Shown: positions 18,781 through 29,080 of the stretch, piece after piece
How the letters are laid out: each line of letters opens with the position of its first letter
Numbering within the stretch: the stretch's first letter is position 1
The notes under the pieces: generated by a model
Told to the model about the DNA's origin: nothing
The model's database searches: none
The model's input: the letters and a program-made list of their open reading frames with translations, nothing else
NCBI RefSeq assembly: GCF_014472415.1
Contig: NZ_JACSZV010000011.1
Location: forward strand, 1 to 64,000
Direction: 5' to 3'
From: Pseudomonas sp. N40(2020)
Lineage (GTDB): Bacteria > Pseudomonadota > Gammaproteobacteria > Pseudomonadales > Pseudomonadaceae
Length of the DNA stretch: 64,000 nt
Translations under genes and position numbers: made by a program

Positions 18781-18861
18781 TCAAAAGATCGCAGCCTGCG
18801 GCAGCTCCTACACAGGATTAGGCGTTTCCCTGTAGGAGCTGCCGAAGGCTGCGATCTTTTT
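18781..18861. repeat. Inverted repeat, GCTGCGATC family
   Basis: AAGATCGCAGCCTGCGGCAG pairs with CTGCCGAAGGCTGCGATCTT, then TTTTGC. It lies between the convergent SDR and MocR genes and ends 4 nt from the MocR-type stop, so it probably serves both as terminator. Confidence 0.85.
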
Positions 18862-18865
18862 GCTG

Positions 18866-20275
18866 TCAGAACGACCGCACAATCCGCCCCAACGTCTCCA
18901 TCGCCTTTTCCGAATCCTCGGTCCACGGGCTGCCGTAGTTCAAGCGGATACAGTTGCGGAACCGCTGAGTCGGCGAAAAGATCGGCCCTGGCGCAATGCT
19001 GATGCCCTGCGCCAGCGCCATCTGAAACAGCTTCAACGAATCCATCTGCGGTGGCAGTTCCAGCCACAAGAAGTAGCCGCCCGCCGGTTGGCTGACCCGC
19101 GTCTGCGCCGGGAAATAACGGGCAATCGCCGCGAGCATCGCACTTTGCTGTTCTTCCAGCGCATAACGCAATTTGCGCAGATGCCGATCGTAGCCGCCGT
19201 GTTGCAGGTAGTCGGCAATCGCCGCTTGCGCCGGCATCGAGGCGCACAGCGAGGTCATCAGTTTCAGCCGTTCGATTTTCTGCGCGTAACGCCCGGCGGC
19301 GACCCAGCCGATGCGATAGCCGGGGGCCAGGCTTTTGGCGAATGAGCCGCAATGCATCACCAACCCCTCGGTGTCGAAGGCCTTGGCCGGTTTCGGCGCT
19401 TGCTGGCCGTAATAGAGTTCGGCGTAGACATCGTCTTCAATCAGCGGCACCTGATGGCGGCGCAGCAGTTCGACCAGTTCCTGCTTCTTGGCCTCGGGCA
19501 TGGTTGCGCCCATCGGGTTCTGAAAACTGGTCATGCACCAGCAGGCCTTGATCGGGTGGCGCTCGAGTGTCTGGGCGAGTACGCCGAGGTCGATGCCATC
19601 GCGCGGATGTACGGGGATTTCCACCGCTTTGAGTTTCAGCCGTTCCAGCACTTGCAGGCTGGCGTAGAACGCCGGGGCTTCGATGGCGACCAGATCGCCC
19701 GGTTCGGTTACGGCTTGCAGGCACAGGTTCAGCGCTTCGAGGGCGCCATTGGTGATCAGCAGTTCTTCCATCGGCAGCATCAGCCCGCCGACCATATAGC
19801 GCAGGGCGATCTGCCGGCGCAGTTGCGGGTTGCCCGGCGACATGTCGGTGACCACCATGCGCGGGTCCATCTCCCGAGCGGCGCTGGCCAGCGAGCGAGA
19901 CAGGCGTTGCAGCGGGAACAGGGTCGGGCTGGGGAACGCCGAACCGAACGGTACGGTGCTGGGGTCCTTGATCGATTCCAGAACCGAGAACACCAGTTCA
20001 CTGACGTCAACCTCAGTCGAATCGTTTACGTGGCTGCTGATCACCGGCTCGGAGAACGGACTCGGGGCGTGAGTGTTGACGAAGTAGCCAGAGCGCGGGC
20101 GCGCTCGGATCAGGCCGCGGCGTTCCAGCAAGTAATAAGCCTGGAACACCGTGGACGGGCTGACGCCGTAGGTCTGGCTGGCGTAGCGCACCGAGGGCAC
20201 GCGCTGGCCGGGGCCAAGGACGCCGGAGCGGATCAGTTCAGCGATGTCGTCGGCGAATTTTTCGTAGCGTTTCAT
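18866..20275 (-). CDS. MocR-type transcription factor (GntR HTH + aminotransferase)
   Basis: 469 aa. N-terminal winged helix (residues 1-70; SVRYASQTYGVSPSTVFQAYYLLERRGLI) joined to a class I aminotransferase-like domain (about 110-469). The PLP-lysine region is HCGSFAKSLAPGYRIGWV. It probably senses an amino-acid- or pyridoxal-type ligand. The start MKRYEKFADDIAELIRSG is taken from the GntR domain; upstream residues in frame do not belong. Its target is unknown; the divergently placed neighbour is only a repeat and then ccoG on the same strand, so no obvious regulated partner is next to it. Confidence 0.88.
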   Translation of the reverse strand: MKRYEKFADDIAELIRSGVLGPGQRVPSVRYASQTYGVSPSTVFQAYYLLERRGLIRARPRSGYFVNTHAPSPFSEPVISSHVNDSTEVDVSELVFSVLESIKDPSTVPFGSAFPSPTLFPLQRLSRSLASAAREMDPRMVVTDMSPGNPQLRRQIALRYMVGGLMLPMEELLITNGALEALNLCLQAVTEPGDLVAIEAPAFYASLQVLERLKLKAVEIPVHPRDGIDLGVLAQTLERHPIKACWCMTSFQNPMGATMPEAKKQELVELLRRHQVPLIEDDVYAELYYGQQAPKPAKAFDTEGLVMHCGSFAKSLAPGYRIGWVAAGRYAQKIERLKLMTSLCASMPAQAAIADYLQHGGYDRHLRKLRYALEEQQSAMLAAIARYFPAQTRVSQPAGGYFLWLELPPQMDSLKLFQMALAQGISIAPGPIFSPTQRFRNCIRLNYGSPWTEDSEKAMETLGRIVRSF

Positions 20276-20321
20276 CGAGGAGCCTTGGTGCTTGTTGATT
20301 GTGTGGGGTGTCAGGGAACTG

Positions 20322-20479
20322 CCCCTCACCCTAGCCCTCTCCCAAAGGGAGAGGGGACTGACCGTGGTGTTCTTTCGCTATACATCGACCTGAGATATCG
20401 AGTCGAACTCGGTTTTGAAAGCAACCGAGATCTGCTCCCTTTCCCCCTCTCCCTCGGGAGAGGGCTGGGGTGAGGGGGA
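20322..20479. repeat. Inverted repeat, CCCTCACCC/GGGTGAGGG type
   Basis: CCCCTCACCCTAGCCCTCTC and GAGAGGGCTGGGGTGAGGGG bracket about 160 bp; each end also contains a small GGGAGAGGGG hairpin. It lies between ccoG and the MocR-type gene. A different family from the REP copies. Confidence 0.8.
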
Positions 20480-20494
20480 AACGATTCTAACGGC

Positions 20495-21937
20495 TCAGCG
20501 ATTCATCGGCGCCACAAACCTGCTCTTCGCCACGCTGTAAACCTCAGGCTCATCGCTGTCGGCAATCTTGAAGCTCAAGGTCTGCGAGCTGCTGCTCGGC
20601 CGATCTGTGGTCATCGCCACCGACACCGGCACATCGACAATCTCACCCGGTGCCAGGCTCAGTTCGGTCTTGCCTTGCAACTGGAAGCCGTCGCCGTCCA
20701 CCAGGGTCAGGTTGTAGTTCTGGCGCTGCTGGGTCTTGTTGATGACTTTCAGCGAATAGATGTTTTCGATCTGGCCCTGACCGTTTTCACGGAACAGCCC
20801 GCGATCCTTGGTCACGTCCAGCGACACCATGGGACGTTCGATCAGGGCCAGGGCCAGCGCGCCGATCATTACCAGCAACACCGCAACGTAACCGATCAGC
20901 CGTGGGCGCAGCAGATGAGTCTTGCCACCCTGCAATTCGCGCTCGGAACTGTAGCGGATCAAACCGCGTGGGTAGTTCATCTTGTCCATGATCGAATCAC
21001 AGGCGTCGATGCACGCCGCGCAACCAATGCACTCCATCTGCAAACCGTCGCGGATGTCGATGCCGGTCGGGCACACCTGCACGCACAACTGGCAGTCGAT
21101 GCAATCGCCCAGCCCGGCCTCAACCGGTTTCACATCACGCTTGCGCGGGCCACGGTTTTCGCCGCGGGCCACGTCGTAGGCAATCGTCAGGGTGTCCTTG
21201 TCGAACATCACGCTCTGGAACCGCGCATATGGACACATGTGCATGCACACCGCTTCACGCAGCCAACCGGCATTGATGTAGGTGGCGGCGGTGAAGAAAA
21301 GCACCCAGAACAGGCTGACGCCACCGATTTGCAGGGTCAGCAGTTCTTCTGCCAGTGGCCGGATCGGGGTGAAGTAGCCGACAAACGTCAAACCGGTGAG
21401 CACGCTGATCGCCAGCCATAGCGTGTGTTTGGCGGCGCGGCGCGCGAGTTTGTTCAGGCTCCAGGGCGCCGCTTGCAGTTTGATTCGCTGGTTGCGTTCG
21501 CCTTCGGTGATCTTCTCGCACCACATGAAAATCCACGTCCACGAACTCTGCGGGCAGGTGTACCCGCACCAGACACGCCCGGCGAACACGGTGATGGCAA
21601 ACAGGCCGAACGCGGCAATGATCAACAAGGCCGAGAGCAGGATGAAGTCCTGTGGCCAGAAGGTTGCACCAAAGATGTGGAATTTGCTTTCCGACAGATC
21701 CAACAACACGGCCTGACGTCCGCCCCAGTTCAGCCACACCGTGCCGAAGAACAGCAAAAACAGAAAACCCGCGCCGCTGATGCGCAGGCTACGAAACAGG
21801 CCGGTGAAGCTGCGGGTGTGGATCTGGTTATCGCTGGATTTGGCCGTCGCCTTCATTGGGCGTGCGGGCACCTTCTTTATATGAGGAGCTATTGTGGGCG
21901 TTGCTTCTACGGTTCGGACGGGGATTTGTTCGCTCAT
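20495..21937 (-). CDS. ccoG: Cytochrome c oxidase accessory protein CcoG (FixG/RdxA)
   Basis: 480 aa inner-membrane ferredoxin-type protein that reduces copper for cbb3 oxidase assembly. Several membrane helices lie between about 55 and 330. The CGYTCPQSSWTWIFMWCEK segment (about 125-143) and two 4Fe-4S sites (CIDCQLCVQVCP and CIGCAACIDACD, near 260-300) are intact. The C-terminal 120 residues form the Ig-like FixG domain. ATG 21937 (MSEQIPVRT) is chosen; ATG 21961 is an alternative. Unusually, no cco oxidase or ccoHIS genes sit beside it, so this may be a second copy. Confidence 0.9.
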   Translation of the reverse strand: MSEQIPVRTVEATPTIAPHIKKVPARPMKATAKSSDNQIHTRSFTGLFRSLRISGAGFLFLLFFGTVWLNWGGRQAVLLDLSESKFHIFGATFWPQDFILLSALLIIAAFGLFAITVFAGRVWCGYTCPQSSWTWIFMWCEKITEGERNQRIKLQAAPWSLNKLARRAAKHTLWLAISVLTGLTFVGYFTPIRPLAEELLTLQIGGVSLFWVLFFTAATYINAGWLREAVCMHMCPYARFQSVMFDKDTLTIAYDVARGENRGPRKRDVKPVEAGLGDCIDCQLCVQVCPTGIDIRDGLQMECIGCAACIDACDSIMDKMNYPRGLIRYSSERELQGGKTHLLRPRLIGYVAVLLVMIGALALALIERPMVSLDVTKDRGLFRENGQGQIENIYSLKVINKTQQRQNYNLTLVDGDGFQLQGKTELSLAPGEIVDVPVSVAMTTDRPSSSSQTLSFKIADSDEPEVYSVAKSRFVAPMNR

Positions 21938-22132
21938 GGTCGTTCGCTCATCAGCCTCCATCAGGCTGATGCACTATGAGCGCCGATCTGTTTGCATAAC
22001 AGACTCAGCTATTTGAATAAAAAGCGGATCAGATGGTATCGGGCTCAGACCCTGCGACAACTTGAAGCAGCCCACAGACAAGGGCGCAAACGCCTATCCC
22101 AGACGTTTGCGTGGGGTGTTGACCAGGGTCAG

Positions 22133-22381
22133 TCAAATCACCGAATCACTCTCTTCCGCCTTCAGGTGCTTACGCCCGTCTTTGGCTCCGGCGACGGTCA
22201 AGGCGTCGGCTTCTGCTTCGGTGATGTAAATGCGCTTGCCTTCTATCTCAACAAACGACATTGATTTTTCGCTATCTGTTTTGACTTCCAAGGTATCGCA
22301 GATACGAATTTCTTCACCATTTTCAACGGTGAAAAAACACACTTTGCTCTCGGGATTGGATTCATCAATTCGAACGGTCAT
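22133..22381 (-). CDS. DUF3203 family protein
   Basis: 82 aa, starting MTVRIDESNPESKV. A compact acidic beta-rich protein with the conserved end FVEIEGKRIYITEAEADALTVAGAKDGRKHL. The family is largely confined to pseudomonads, function unknown. ATG 22381 has AAGGAC upstream. It is divergent from the MgtC-like gene with 123 bp between the starts. Confidence 0.85.
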   Translation of the reverse strand: MTVRIDESNPESKVCFFTVENGEEIRICDTLEVKTDSEKSMSFVEIEGKRIYITEAEADALTVAGAKDGRKHLKAEESDSVI

Positions 22382-22504
22382 GGTGGCTGTCCTTTTTCCT
22401 GGGGTGTCTGAGACCTTAGGGCGCACGCTTCGCCGATCGTTCTGCGCAACTGATTAATGGTCGCCGCTGTCCATCTTCTATAAGCCTCTTGGAAGGACTG
22501 CAGG

Positions 22505-23017
22505 ATGAACGCGTGGTGGCATGAAGTGTGGGTAACCCTGCAAGCGGAATTTGCCGACATCGGCGATGCCTCGCAACTGACGCGGATTACCGTGCGCCTG
22601 TTGATGGCGGCGGTGCTGGGCGGGATCCTCGGGTTTGAACGAGAACAAAAGGGCAAGGCTGCCGGAGTGCGCACCCATATGCTGGTGGCACTGGGGGCGG
22701 CGCTGTTTGTGCTGGTGCCGCAGACTTCGGGAGCCGAGTCGGACGCGATGAGTCGGGTGTTGCAGGGGGTGATTGCCGGGGTTGGTTTCCTGTGCGCCGG
22801 CACCATTCTGAAAAACCAGGAAGGCGATCAGGGCCACGTCAAAGGCCTGACCACTGCCGCCGGGTTGTGGATGACGGCCGCCATCGGGGTGGCTGCCGGG
22901 TTGGGCAGGGAGGCGACGGCGTTGCTCAGTACGATACTGGCGTTGGGGATTTTCAACTTGATGCCTCGGGTGGTGAGTTTGTTCGAAAAGGACGAACAGA
23001 AAAACGATCACCTCTAG
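22505..23017 (+). CDS. MgtC/SapB family membrane protein
   Basis: 170 aa, N-terminal MgtC domain only. Four hydrophobic segments lie within about residues 25-160. The family motif AAVLGGILGFEREQKGKAAGVRTHMLV is at 36-62, followed by GVIAGVGFLCAGTILK. MgtC proteins act in low-magnesium growth and in restraining the ATP synthase; the C-terminal ACT-like domain of Salmonella MgtC is absent, as in the SapB subgroup. GGAAGGACTGCAGG precedes the ATG. Monocistronic, with a long hairpin after the stop. Confidence 0.9.
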   Translation: MNAWWHEVWVTLQAEFADIGDASQLTRITVRLLMAAVLGGILGFEREQKGKAAGVRTHMLVALGAALFVLVPQTSGAESDAMSRVLQGVIAGVGFLCAGTILKNQEGDQGHVKGLTTAAGLWMTAAIGVAAGLGREATALLSTILALGIFNLMPRVVSLFEKDEQKNDHL

Positions 23018-23030
23018 CTGGCCAAAGTCC

Positions 23031-23119
23031 CCTGTAGGAGCTGCCGAAGGCTGCGATCCTTTGACTTTGATTGTTAAAAACAAGATCAAAAGATCGCAGC
23101 CTTCGGCAGCTCCTACAGG
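23031..23119. repeat. Inverted repeat, GCTGCGATC family
   Basis: GTAGGAGCTGCCGAAGGCTG pairs with CAGCCTTCGGCAGCTCCTAC. It lies between the convergent MgtC-like gene and the small proline-rich gene. Confidence 0.85.
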
Positions 23120-23131
23120 AGTATTGCGTGG

Positions 23132-23290
23132 TTAGACGATGACTGGCGGCATGGTCGTCGGCGGATCTTCCTTGGGTGGTGGGGTGGTGCCCGGCGGTTC
23201 CTGCTCGGGAATCGGTTGAGGTTCGGTCTCGGGAATCGTCGGGTTGTCGATGTTCGGATCAGGGGTTTCAGCCGGGATCGGGATGTTCAT
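23132..23290 (-). CDS. Small proline-rich acidic protein
   Basis: 52 aa, starting MNIPIPAETPDPNID. About a third of residues are Pro, with Glu/Asp and Thr, in PxxP-like steps (PETEPQPIPEQEPP). It has no signal peptide or fold and is probably disordered. A strong GGAGG sits 9 nt before the ATG, which is the main reason to call it real. It is divergent from glgE, 218 bp apart. Function unknown. Confidence 0.65.
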   Translation of the reverse strand: MNIPIPAETPDPNIDNPTIPETEPQPIPEQEPPGTTPPPKEDPPTTMPPVIV

Positions 23291-23390
23291 CAGATAGACC
23301 TCCGTGTGGCACATGGCGTGAGAAGTGCTTAAGTGAGTTGACCACCTCTCGGCGAATTCGATCCGCTTTTTCACCCAGGCAAATTTCGCT

Positions 23391-23418
23391 GAACTTTTCC
23401 CGGCGCCGGCTGCTCGGA
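23391..23418 (+). promoter_or_regulatory. AlgU (sigma-22/sigma-E)-type promoter of glgE
   Basis: GAACTT (23391-23396), 17-nt spacer, TCGGA (23414-23418). The AlgU consensus is GAACTT-N16/17-TCTGA, so 10 of 11 positions match. It predicts a leader of about 80 nt before glgE. Confidence 0.45.
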
Positions 23419-23508
23419 ACCTAAGTGAGTTCATTGCGGGGCAGGCGCTTCGTTGCGAAAACTGATCCGCTACAAGAGCGTCCTTTGGGCGTTAAGGAGA
23501 GATGCTCA

Positions 23509-25506
23509 ATGACTGCTGAAAAACCCTCAGAGCTGAGCTACAACCCCCACATGCCGCTGTCGCAGGCATTGCTGTTACCACGCATTGTCATCGAAAACAC
23601 CATGCCGACCCTCGATGGCGGCCAGTTCGCCGTGAAGTCGATTGCCGGACGCGACGTGGTCGTCACCAGCAAGGTATTTGCCGACGGCCACGACAAACTG
23701 GCGGTGCGCATTCGCTGGCGTGAGGAGGGTGAAGACACCTGGCAAAGCGAGGTCATGGCCGATCAGGGCAATAACGGCTGGAAAGGTCAGTTCCGCCCTG
23801 AGCATCAGGGTCGTTTTCTGTACTGCATCGAAGCGTGGATCGATCATTTCGCAAGTTTCCAGTACGAACTGGAAAAGAAACACACCGCCGCCGTGCCCGT
23901 CTCGCTGGAACTGCAAGAAGGCCGAACCATGGTGCAACAGGCCGCCGAGCGCAGCGAAGGTCAGCTCAGCGAACAACTCGCCGCCCTGCATCACGAACTG
24001 TCCGGTCTGCTCGAAACCGAGCAAGTGGCGCTGTTTCTGCACTCGCGCAGTGCGCAATTGATGGCCCAGGCCGATCACCGCGCTTATCTGAGCGTGAGCC
24101 CCGAGTTCCCCATGGACGTCGAACGTGAGCTGGCTGAATTCGCCAGCTGGTACGAACTGTTTCCGCGCTCGATCACCGACGATCCCAACCGTCACGGCAC
24201 CTTTAACGACGTGCACTCGCGGTTGCCAATGATTCAGGACATGGGTTTCGACGTGTTGTACTTCACGCCGATCCACCCGATCGGCCGCGCCCACCGCAAG
24301 GGTCGCAATAATTCCCTCACCGCAGGTCCCGATGATCCGGGCAGTCCTTATGCCATCGGTAGCGAGGAGGGCGGCCACGAGGCGATTCACTCGCAACTCG
24401 GCACCCGCGAAGACTTCCGCCGTTTGGTGGCTGCCGCCGCCGACCATGGTTTGGAAATCGCCCTCGATTTCGCCATCCAGTGTTCTCAGGATCACCCGTG
24501 GCTCAAGCAGCATCCCGGCTGGTTCAACTGGCGCCCCGACGGCACGATCAAATACGCCGAGAACCCGCCGAAGAAATATCAGGACATCGTCAATGTCGAT
24601 TTCTATGCGCCAGACGCGATACCGAGCCTGTGGGTCGAGCTGCGTGACATTGTTGTCGGCTGGGTCGAAGAGGGCGTGAAGATTTTTCGCGTCGATAATC
24701 CGCACACCAAGCCGCTGCCGTTCTGGCAATGGCTGATTGCCGATGTGCGGGCGCTGCATCCGGAAGTGATCTTCCTCGCCGAAGCATTCACCACGCCGGC
24801 GATGATGGCGCGTCTCGGCAAGGTCGGTTACACGCAGAGCTACACCTATTTCACCTGGCGTAATACCAAATCGGAACTGGCCGCGTATTTCACCGAACTC
24901 AACGAATCGCCATGGCGTGAATGCTACCGACCGAATTTCTTCGTCAATACGCCGGACATCAACCCGGCGTTCCTGCATGAATCCGGGCGCGCGGGTTTTC
25001 TCATTCGCGCGGCGCTGGCAACCATGGGCTCTGGCCTGTGGGGCATGTATTCCGGTTATGAACTGTGCGAAGCGGCGCCGGTGCCGGGCAAGGAGGAATA
25101 CCTCGATTCGGAGAAATACGAGATTCGCGTCCGCGATTTCACCGCGCCCGGCAACATCATTGCCGAGATCGCTCAACTCAACCGCATCCGTCGACAGAAC
25201 CCTGCGTTGCACACGCATCTGGGCCTGACGATCTACAACGCCTGGAACGACAACATTCTGTATTTCGGCAAGCGCAGCGCGGATGGCAGCAACTTCATTC
25301 TGGTGGCCGTGAACCTTGATCCGCATAACGTGCAGGAAGCGAATTTCGAACTGCCGTTGTGGGAAATGGGCCTGCCCGATGACGCGACTACCCACGGTGA
25401 GGATTTGATGAGCGGGCATCGCTGGGACTGGCACGGCAAGTATCAGTTCATGCGTATTGATCCGGGTCATCAACCGTTCGGGATCTGGCGGATCACCGCC
25501 GCCTGA
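23509..25506 (+). CDS. glgE: Alpha-1,4-glucan:maltose-1-phosphate maltosyltransferase
   Basis: 665 aa GH13_3 enzyme. It moves maltose from maltose-1-phosphate onto alpha-1,4-glucan ends, the last step of the trehalose-to-glucan route. An N-terminal beta-sandwich (about 25-125) and a helical insert precede the (beta/alpha)8 barrel. The catalytic nucleophile is Asp396 (FRVDNPHTKP), the acid/base Glu425 (LAEAFT) and the transition-state Asp483 (NTPDINP), close to the numbering of Streptomyces GlgE. ATG 23509 has AAGGAG upstream. It is followed by treS-mak, the gene making its substrate. Confidence 0.95.
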   Translation: MTAEKPSELSYNPHMPLSQALLLPRIVIENTMPTLDGGQFAVKSIAGRDVVVTSKVFADGHDKLAVRIRWREEGEDTWQSEVMADQGNNGWKGQFRPEHQGRFLYCIEAWIDHFASFQYELEKKHTAAVPVSLELQEGRTMVQQAAERSEGQLSEQLAALHHELSGLLETEQVALFLHSRSAQLMAQADHRAYLSVSPEFPMDVERELAEFASWYELFPRSITDDPNRHGTFNDVHSRLPMIQDMGFDVLYFTPIHPIGRAHRKGRNNSLTAGPDDPGSPYAIGSEEGGHEAIHSQLGTREDFRRLVAAAADHGLEIALDFAIQCSQDHPWLKQHPGWFNWRPDGTIKYAENPPKKYQDIVNVDFYAPDAIPSLWVELRDIVVGWVEEGVKIFRVDNPHTKPLPFWQWLIADVRALHPEVIFLAEAFTTPAMMARLGKVGYTQSYTYFTWRNTKSELAAYFTELNESPWRECYRPNFFVNTPDINPAFLHESGRAGFLIRAALATMGSGLWGMYSGYELCEAAPVPGKEEYLDSEKYEIRVRDFTAPGNIIAEIAQLNRIRRQNPALHTHLGLTIYNAWNDNILYFGKRSADGSNFILVAVNLDPHNVQEANFELPLWEMGLPDDATTHGEDLMSGHRWDWHGKYQFMRIDPGHQPFGIWRITAA

Positions 25507-25543
25507 AGCTGACAATCAAATCTGTGGTTAGAAATGAATTCAC

Positions 25544-25679
25544 TGTGGCGAGGGGATTTATCGAAACGTCGCACCGCCCCGCTGGGCTGCGAAGCGGCCC
25601 CGCTGTTTACCATTTAAACCGAGTTGCGCGATTTTACGACTGCTGCGCAGCCGATCGGGGATAAATCCCCTCACCACAA
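25544..25679. repeat. Inverted repeat between glgE and treS
   Basis: GTGGCGAGGGGATTTATC pairs with GATAAATCCCCTCACCAC over 136 bp. A third repeat family. It lies inside what is probably one transcription unit. Confidence 0.75.
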
Positions 25680-25736
25680 GAGCCCTCTCATCACAGGGTA
25701 TTCGTGTGGTCTCAGCGAATTGAACAGGAGTTTCAC

Positions 25737-28700
25737 ATGGCGAAGAAACCCAAGGCAGCCACCTTTATCAAAGACCCGCTCTGGTACAAGGATGCGGTGA
25801 TTTATCAGGTTCACGTCAAATCGTTTTTCGACTCCAACAACGACGGGATCGGCGACTTTCCCGGCCTGATCGCCAAACTCGATTACATCGCCGAACTCGG
25901 CGTCAACACCATTTGGCTTTTGCCGTTCTACCCGTCGCCACGCCGTGATGACGGCTACGACATCGCCGAATACCGTGGCGTCCACAGCGATTACGGGACC
26001 ATGGCCGACGCCAAGCGCTTTATCGCCGAGGCGCACAAACGTGGGTTGAGGGTCATCACTGAGCTGGTCATCAACCACACCTCCGATCAGCACCCGTGGT
26101 TCCAGCGTGCGCGCAAAGCCAAGCCCGGCTCAGCGGCGCGGGACTTTTATGTGTGGTCGGATGACGATCAGAAATACGATGGCACGCGGATCATTTTCCT
26201 CGACACCGAAAAGTCCAACTGGACCTGGGACCCGGTCGCCGGCCAGTACTTCTGGCACCGTTTCTATTCGCACCAGCCAGACCTGAACTTCGATAACCCG
26301 CAAGTGATGAAAGCCGTGCTGTCGGTGATGCGTTACTGGCTGGACATGGGCATCGACGGCCTGCGCCTTGACGCGATTCCGTACCTGATCGAACGCGACG
26401 GCACCAACAACGAAAACCTCCCGGAAACCCACGACGTCCTCAAGCAGATCCGCGCCGAAATCGACGCCAATTACCCCGATCGCATGCTGCTGGCCGAGGC
26501 CAACCAATGGCCGGAAGACACCCAGTTGTACTTCGGCGACACCGATGCCGCAGGCCTGAATGGCGACGAATGCCACATGGCGTTTCACTTCCCGCTGATG
26601 CCGCGCATGTACATGGCGCTGGCCCAGGAAGATCGCTTCCCGATCACCGATATTCTGCGGCAGACCCCGGAAATCCCCGCCAACTGCCAATGGGCGATTT
26701 TCCTGCGTAACCACGACGAACTGACCCTGGAGATGGTGACCGACAAGGAGCGCGACTACCTGTGGAATTACTACGCCGCTGACCGCCGCGCGCGCATCAA
26801 CCTCGGCATTCGTCGGCGTCTGGCGCCATTGATGGAGCGCGATCGCCGCCGCGTCGAGCTGCTCAACAGCCTGCTGCTGTCGATGCCGGGTACGCCGACC
26901 CTGTATTACGGCGATGAAATCGGCATGGGCGACAACATCTACCTCGGCGACCGCGATGGCGTGCGTACACCGATGCAATGGTCGATCGACCGCAACGGTG
27001 GTTTCTCCCGCGCCGATCCGGCGAGTCTGGTGCTGCCGCCGATCATGGATCCGCAGTACGGCTATCTGTCGGTCAACGTTGAAACCCAGGCTGGCGACCC
27101 GCATTCGTTGCTCAACTGGACGCGGCGCATGCTCGCGGTGCGCAAGCAGTCCAAGGCGTTCGGCCGTGGCACGCTGAAAATGCTCTCGCCGAGCAACCGA
27201 CGGATTCTGGCCTACACCCGCGAATTCACCGATGCCGATGGCAAGCACGAAATCATTCTCTGCGTGGCCAACGTGTCGCGCAGCGCGCAAGCAGCGGAGC
27301 TGGACCTGTCGGCGTATGTCGGCATGGTACCGGTGGAAATGCTCGGCGGTAACGCCTTCCCGCCCATTGGCCAACTGAATTTCCTTCTGACTCTCGCGCC
27401 GTACGGCTTCTATTGGTTCGCACTGGCGACCGAAAACCAGATGCCGAGTTGGCATGTGGAACCGGCGCAGAGCCTCCCGGACTTCACCACGCTGGTGCTG
27501 AAAAAACGCATGGAAGAACTGCTCGAAGCGCCATCCCGCGCGACGCTGGAGCAGGGCATTCTGCCGAGCTGGCTGCAAAACCGTCGCTGGTTTGCCGGCA
27601 AGGACGCGGCTATCGACAAAGTCAATCTGGCCTATGGCGTGCGTTTCGGCGATGCGGAGCATCCGGTGCTGCTCAGTGAAATTGAAGTCACCAGCGGTGG
27701 CCAGACCAGCCGTTATCAACTGCCATTCGGCTTCATTTCCGAAGATCAGGTCGGTGCTGCGCTGCCGCAGCAACTGGCCCTGGCCCGCGTTCGCCGTGTG
27801 CGTCAGGTCGGTTTGATCACTGATGCATTCAGCCTTGAGGCGTTTATCCGCGCTGTCCTGCAGGGCATGCAAAATAACACCGTGCTGGAATCGTCCGAAG
27901 GCGAAATCCGTTTCGAACCGACGCCGCATCTGGACAAACTCAACCTGGGTGGCGAGTCCGAAGTGCGTTATCTGTCGGCCGAGCAATCGAACAGTTCGGT
28001 GGTGATCGGCAACAGCCTGGTACTTAAGCTGATCCGCAAAGTCGCTTCTGGCGTACACCCGGAACTGGAGATGAGCGCTTACCTGACCGCAGCCGGATTT
28101 GCCAATATCTCACCGCTGCTCGGTTCGGTGATTCGCCGCGACGGCAAGGGCGAGGACAACCTGCTGATGATCGCCCAAGGCTATCTGAGCAATCAGGGCG
28201 ACGCGTGGGAATGGACGCAGAACAACCTCGAACGGGCGTTGCGCGACGAACTGGCCGATGCCATGTCCGAGCAGGACCAGCACTACAACGCGCTGGGCGA
28301 ATTGAAGGACTTTGCCGGGATGCTCGGCCAGCGTTTGGGGGAAATGCACCAGGTGTTAGCGGCGCCGACCGATAACCCCGACTTTGCCCCGCAAACCAGT
28401 ACGGCCAAAGATATGCAGGCCACTGGCAAGGATGTCGCCGGGCAGGTCGAGCATGCGTTGAAGCTGCTCAAGCAGCATCAGGGCGAGCTTAGTGCGGCGG
28501 ATCAGAAACTGGTCAAGCGACTGGTCGACGAGAAAAAAACCATCCTGGCCCATGTGCAGGATCTGGCGAAAAAAGCCGTCGGCGGGTTGCGTATTCGCGT
28601 GCATGGCGACCTGCATCTGGGGCAGCTGTTGGTGATCAAGGGCGATGCCTATCTGATCGATTTCGAGGGTGAACCGGCGCGGCCATTGAGCGAACGTCGT

Positions 28701-29078
28701 GGCAAACACAGCCCGTACAAGGATGTCAGCGGCGTGCTGCGATCCTTCGATTACGCGGCGGCAATGACCATCAACGTACACAACGTTGATCACAGTCCTG
28801 AGTCCGAAGCGTCCCGTCACCGTGTGGCCGAGCGTTATTTGCGTGAGGCCCGAGAGTCATTTGTTCAGGCATATCGCCGTGCGGCAGCTAGTCTTGATCA
28901 TGCCTGGCAAGATCCTGAGGGTGCCGACGCCGCACTGGCGTTGTTCGGTCTGGAGAAGGCGGCCTATGAAGTGGCCTATGAAGCCGAAAATCGCCCGACG
29001 TGGCTGCCCGTGCCGTTGCACGGTTTGTATGGGTTATTGACGGGGCTTAAACCCTTTTCCGATCTTGGTGGAGAGTAG
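25737..29078 (+). CDS. treS: Trehalose synthase-maltokinase fusion
   Basis: 1113 aa, two enzymes in one chain. Residues 1-570 are GH13 trehalose synthase, interconverting trehalose and maltose: nucleophile Asp212 ([10 protein letters not shown]), acid/base Glu254 ([11 protein letters not shown]), later [12 protein letters not shown]. Residues about 590-1113 are maltokinase, which makes maltose-1-phosphate: a kinase-like fold with catalytic HGDLHLGQL (His956-Gly-Asp958) and metal-binding [12 protein letters not shown]. The fusion is the usual form in pseudomonads. ATG 25737 follows CAGGAG. It passes its product to GlgE; glgB starts 2 nt after its stop. Confidence 0.95.
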   Translation: MAKKPKAATFIKDPLWYKDAVIYQVHVKSFFDSNNDGIGDFPGLIAKLDYIAELGVNTIWLLPFYPSPRRDDGYDIAEYRGVHSDYGTMADAKRFIAEAHKRGLRVITELVINHTSDQHPWFQRARKAKPGSAARDFYVWSDDDQKYDGTRIIFLDTEKSNWTWDPVAGQYFWHRFYSHQPDLNFDNPQVMKAVLSVMRYWLDMGIDGLRLDAIPYLIERDGTNNENLPETHDVLKQIRAEIDANYPDRMLLAEANQWPEDTQLYFGDTDAAGLNGDECHMAFHFPLMPRMYMALAQEDRFPITDILRQTPEIPANCQWAIFLRNHDELTLEMVTDKERDYLWNYYAADRRARINLGIRRRLAPLMERDRRRVELLNSLLLSMPGTPTLYYGDEIGMGDNIYLGDRDGVRTPMQWSIDRNGGFSRADPASLVLPPIMDPQYGYLSVNVETQAGDPHSLLNWTRRMLAVRKQSKAFGRGTLKMLSPSNRRILAYTREFTDADGKHEIILCVANVSRSAQAAELDLSAYVGMVPVEMLGGNAFPPIGQLNFLLTLAPYGFYWFALATENQMPSWHVEPAQSLPDFTTLVLKKRMEELLEAPSRATLEQGILPSWLQNRRWFAGKDAAIDKVNLAYGVRFGDAEHPVLLSEIEVTSGGQTSRYQLPFGFISEDQVGAALPQQLALARVRRVRQVGLITDAFSLEAFIRAVLQGMQNNTVLESSEGEIRFEPTPHLDKLNLGGESEVRYLSAEQSNSSVVIGNSLVLKLIRKVASGVHPELEMSAYLTAAGFANISPLLGSVIRRDGKGEDNLLMIAQGYLSNQGDAWEWTQNNLERALRDELADAMSEQDQHYNALGELKDFAGMLGQRLGEMHQVLAAPTDNPDFAPQTSTAKDMQATGKDVAGQVEHALKLLKQHQGELSAADQKLVKRLVDEKKTILAHVQDLAKKAVGGLRIRVHGDLHLGQLLVIKGDAYLIDFEGEPARPLSERRGKHSPYKDVSGVLRSFDYAAAMTINVHNVDHSPESEASRHRVAERYLREARESFVQAYRRAAASLDHAWQDPEGADAALALFGLEKAAYEVAYEAENRPTWLPVPLHGLYGLLTGLKPFSDLGGE

Positions 29079-29080
29079 TC

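Noticed and set aside
20322..20479. Insertion-sequence ends
   Set aside because: The inverted repeats enclose only about 160 bp with no transposase and no target duplication seen; this is a common short Pseudomonas repeat.
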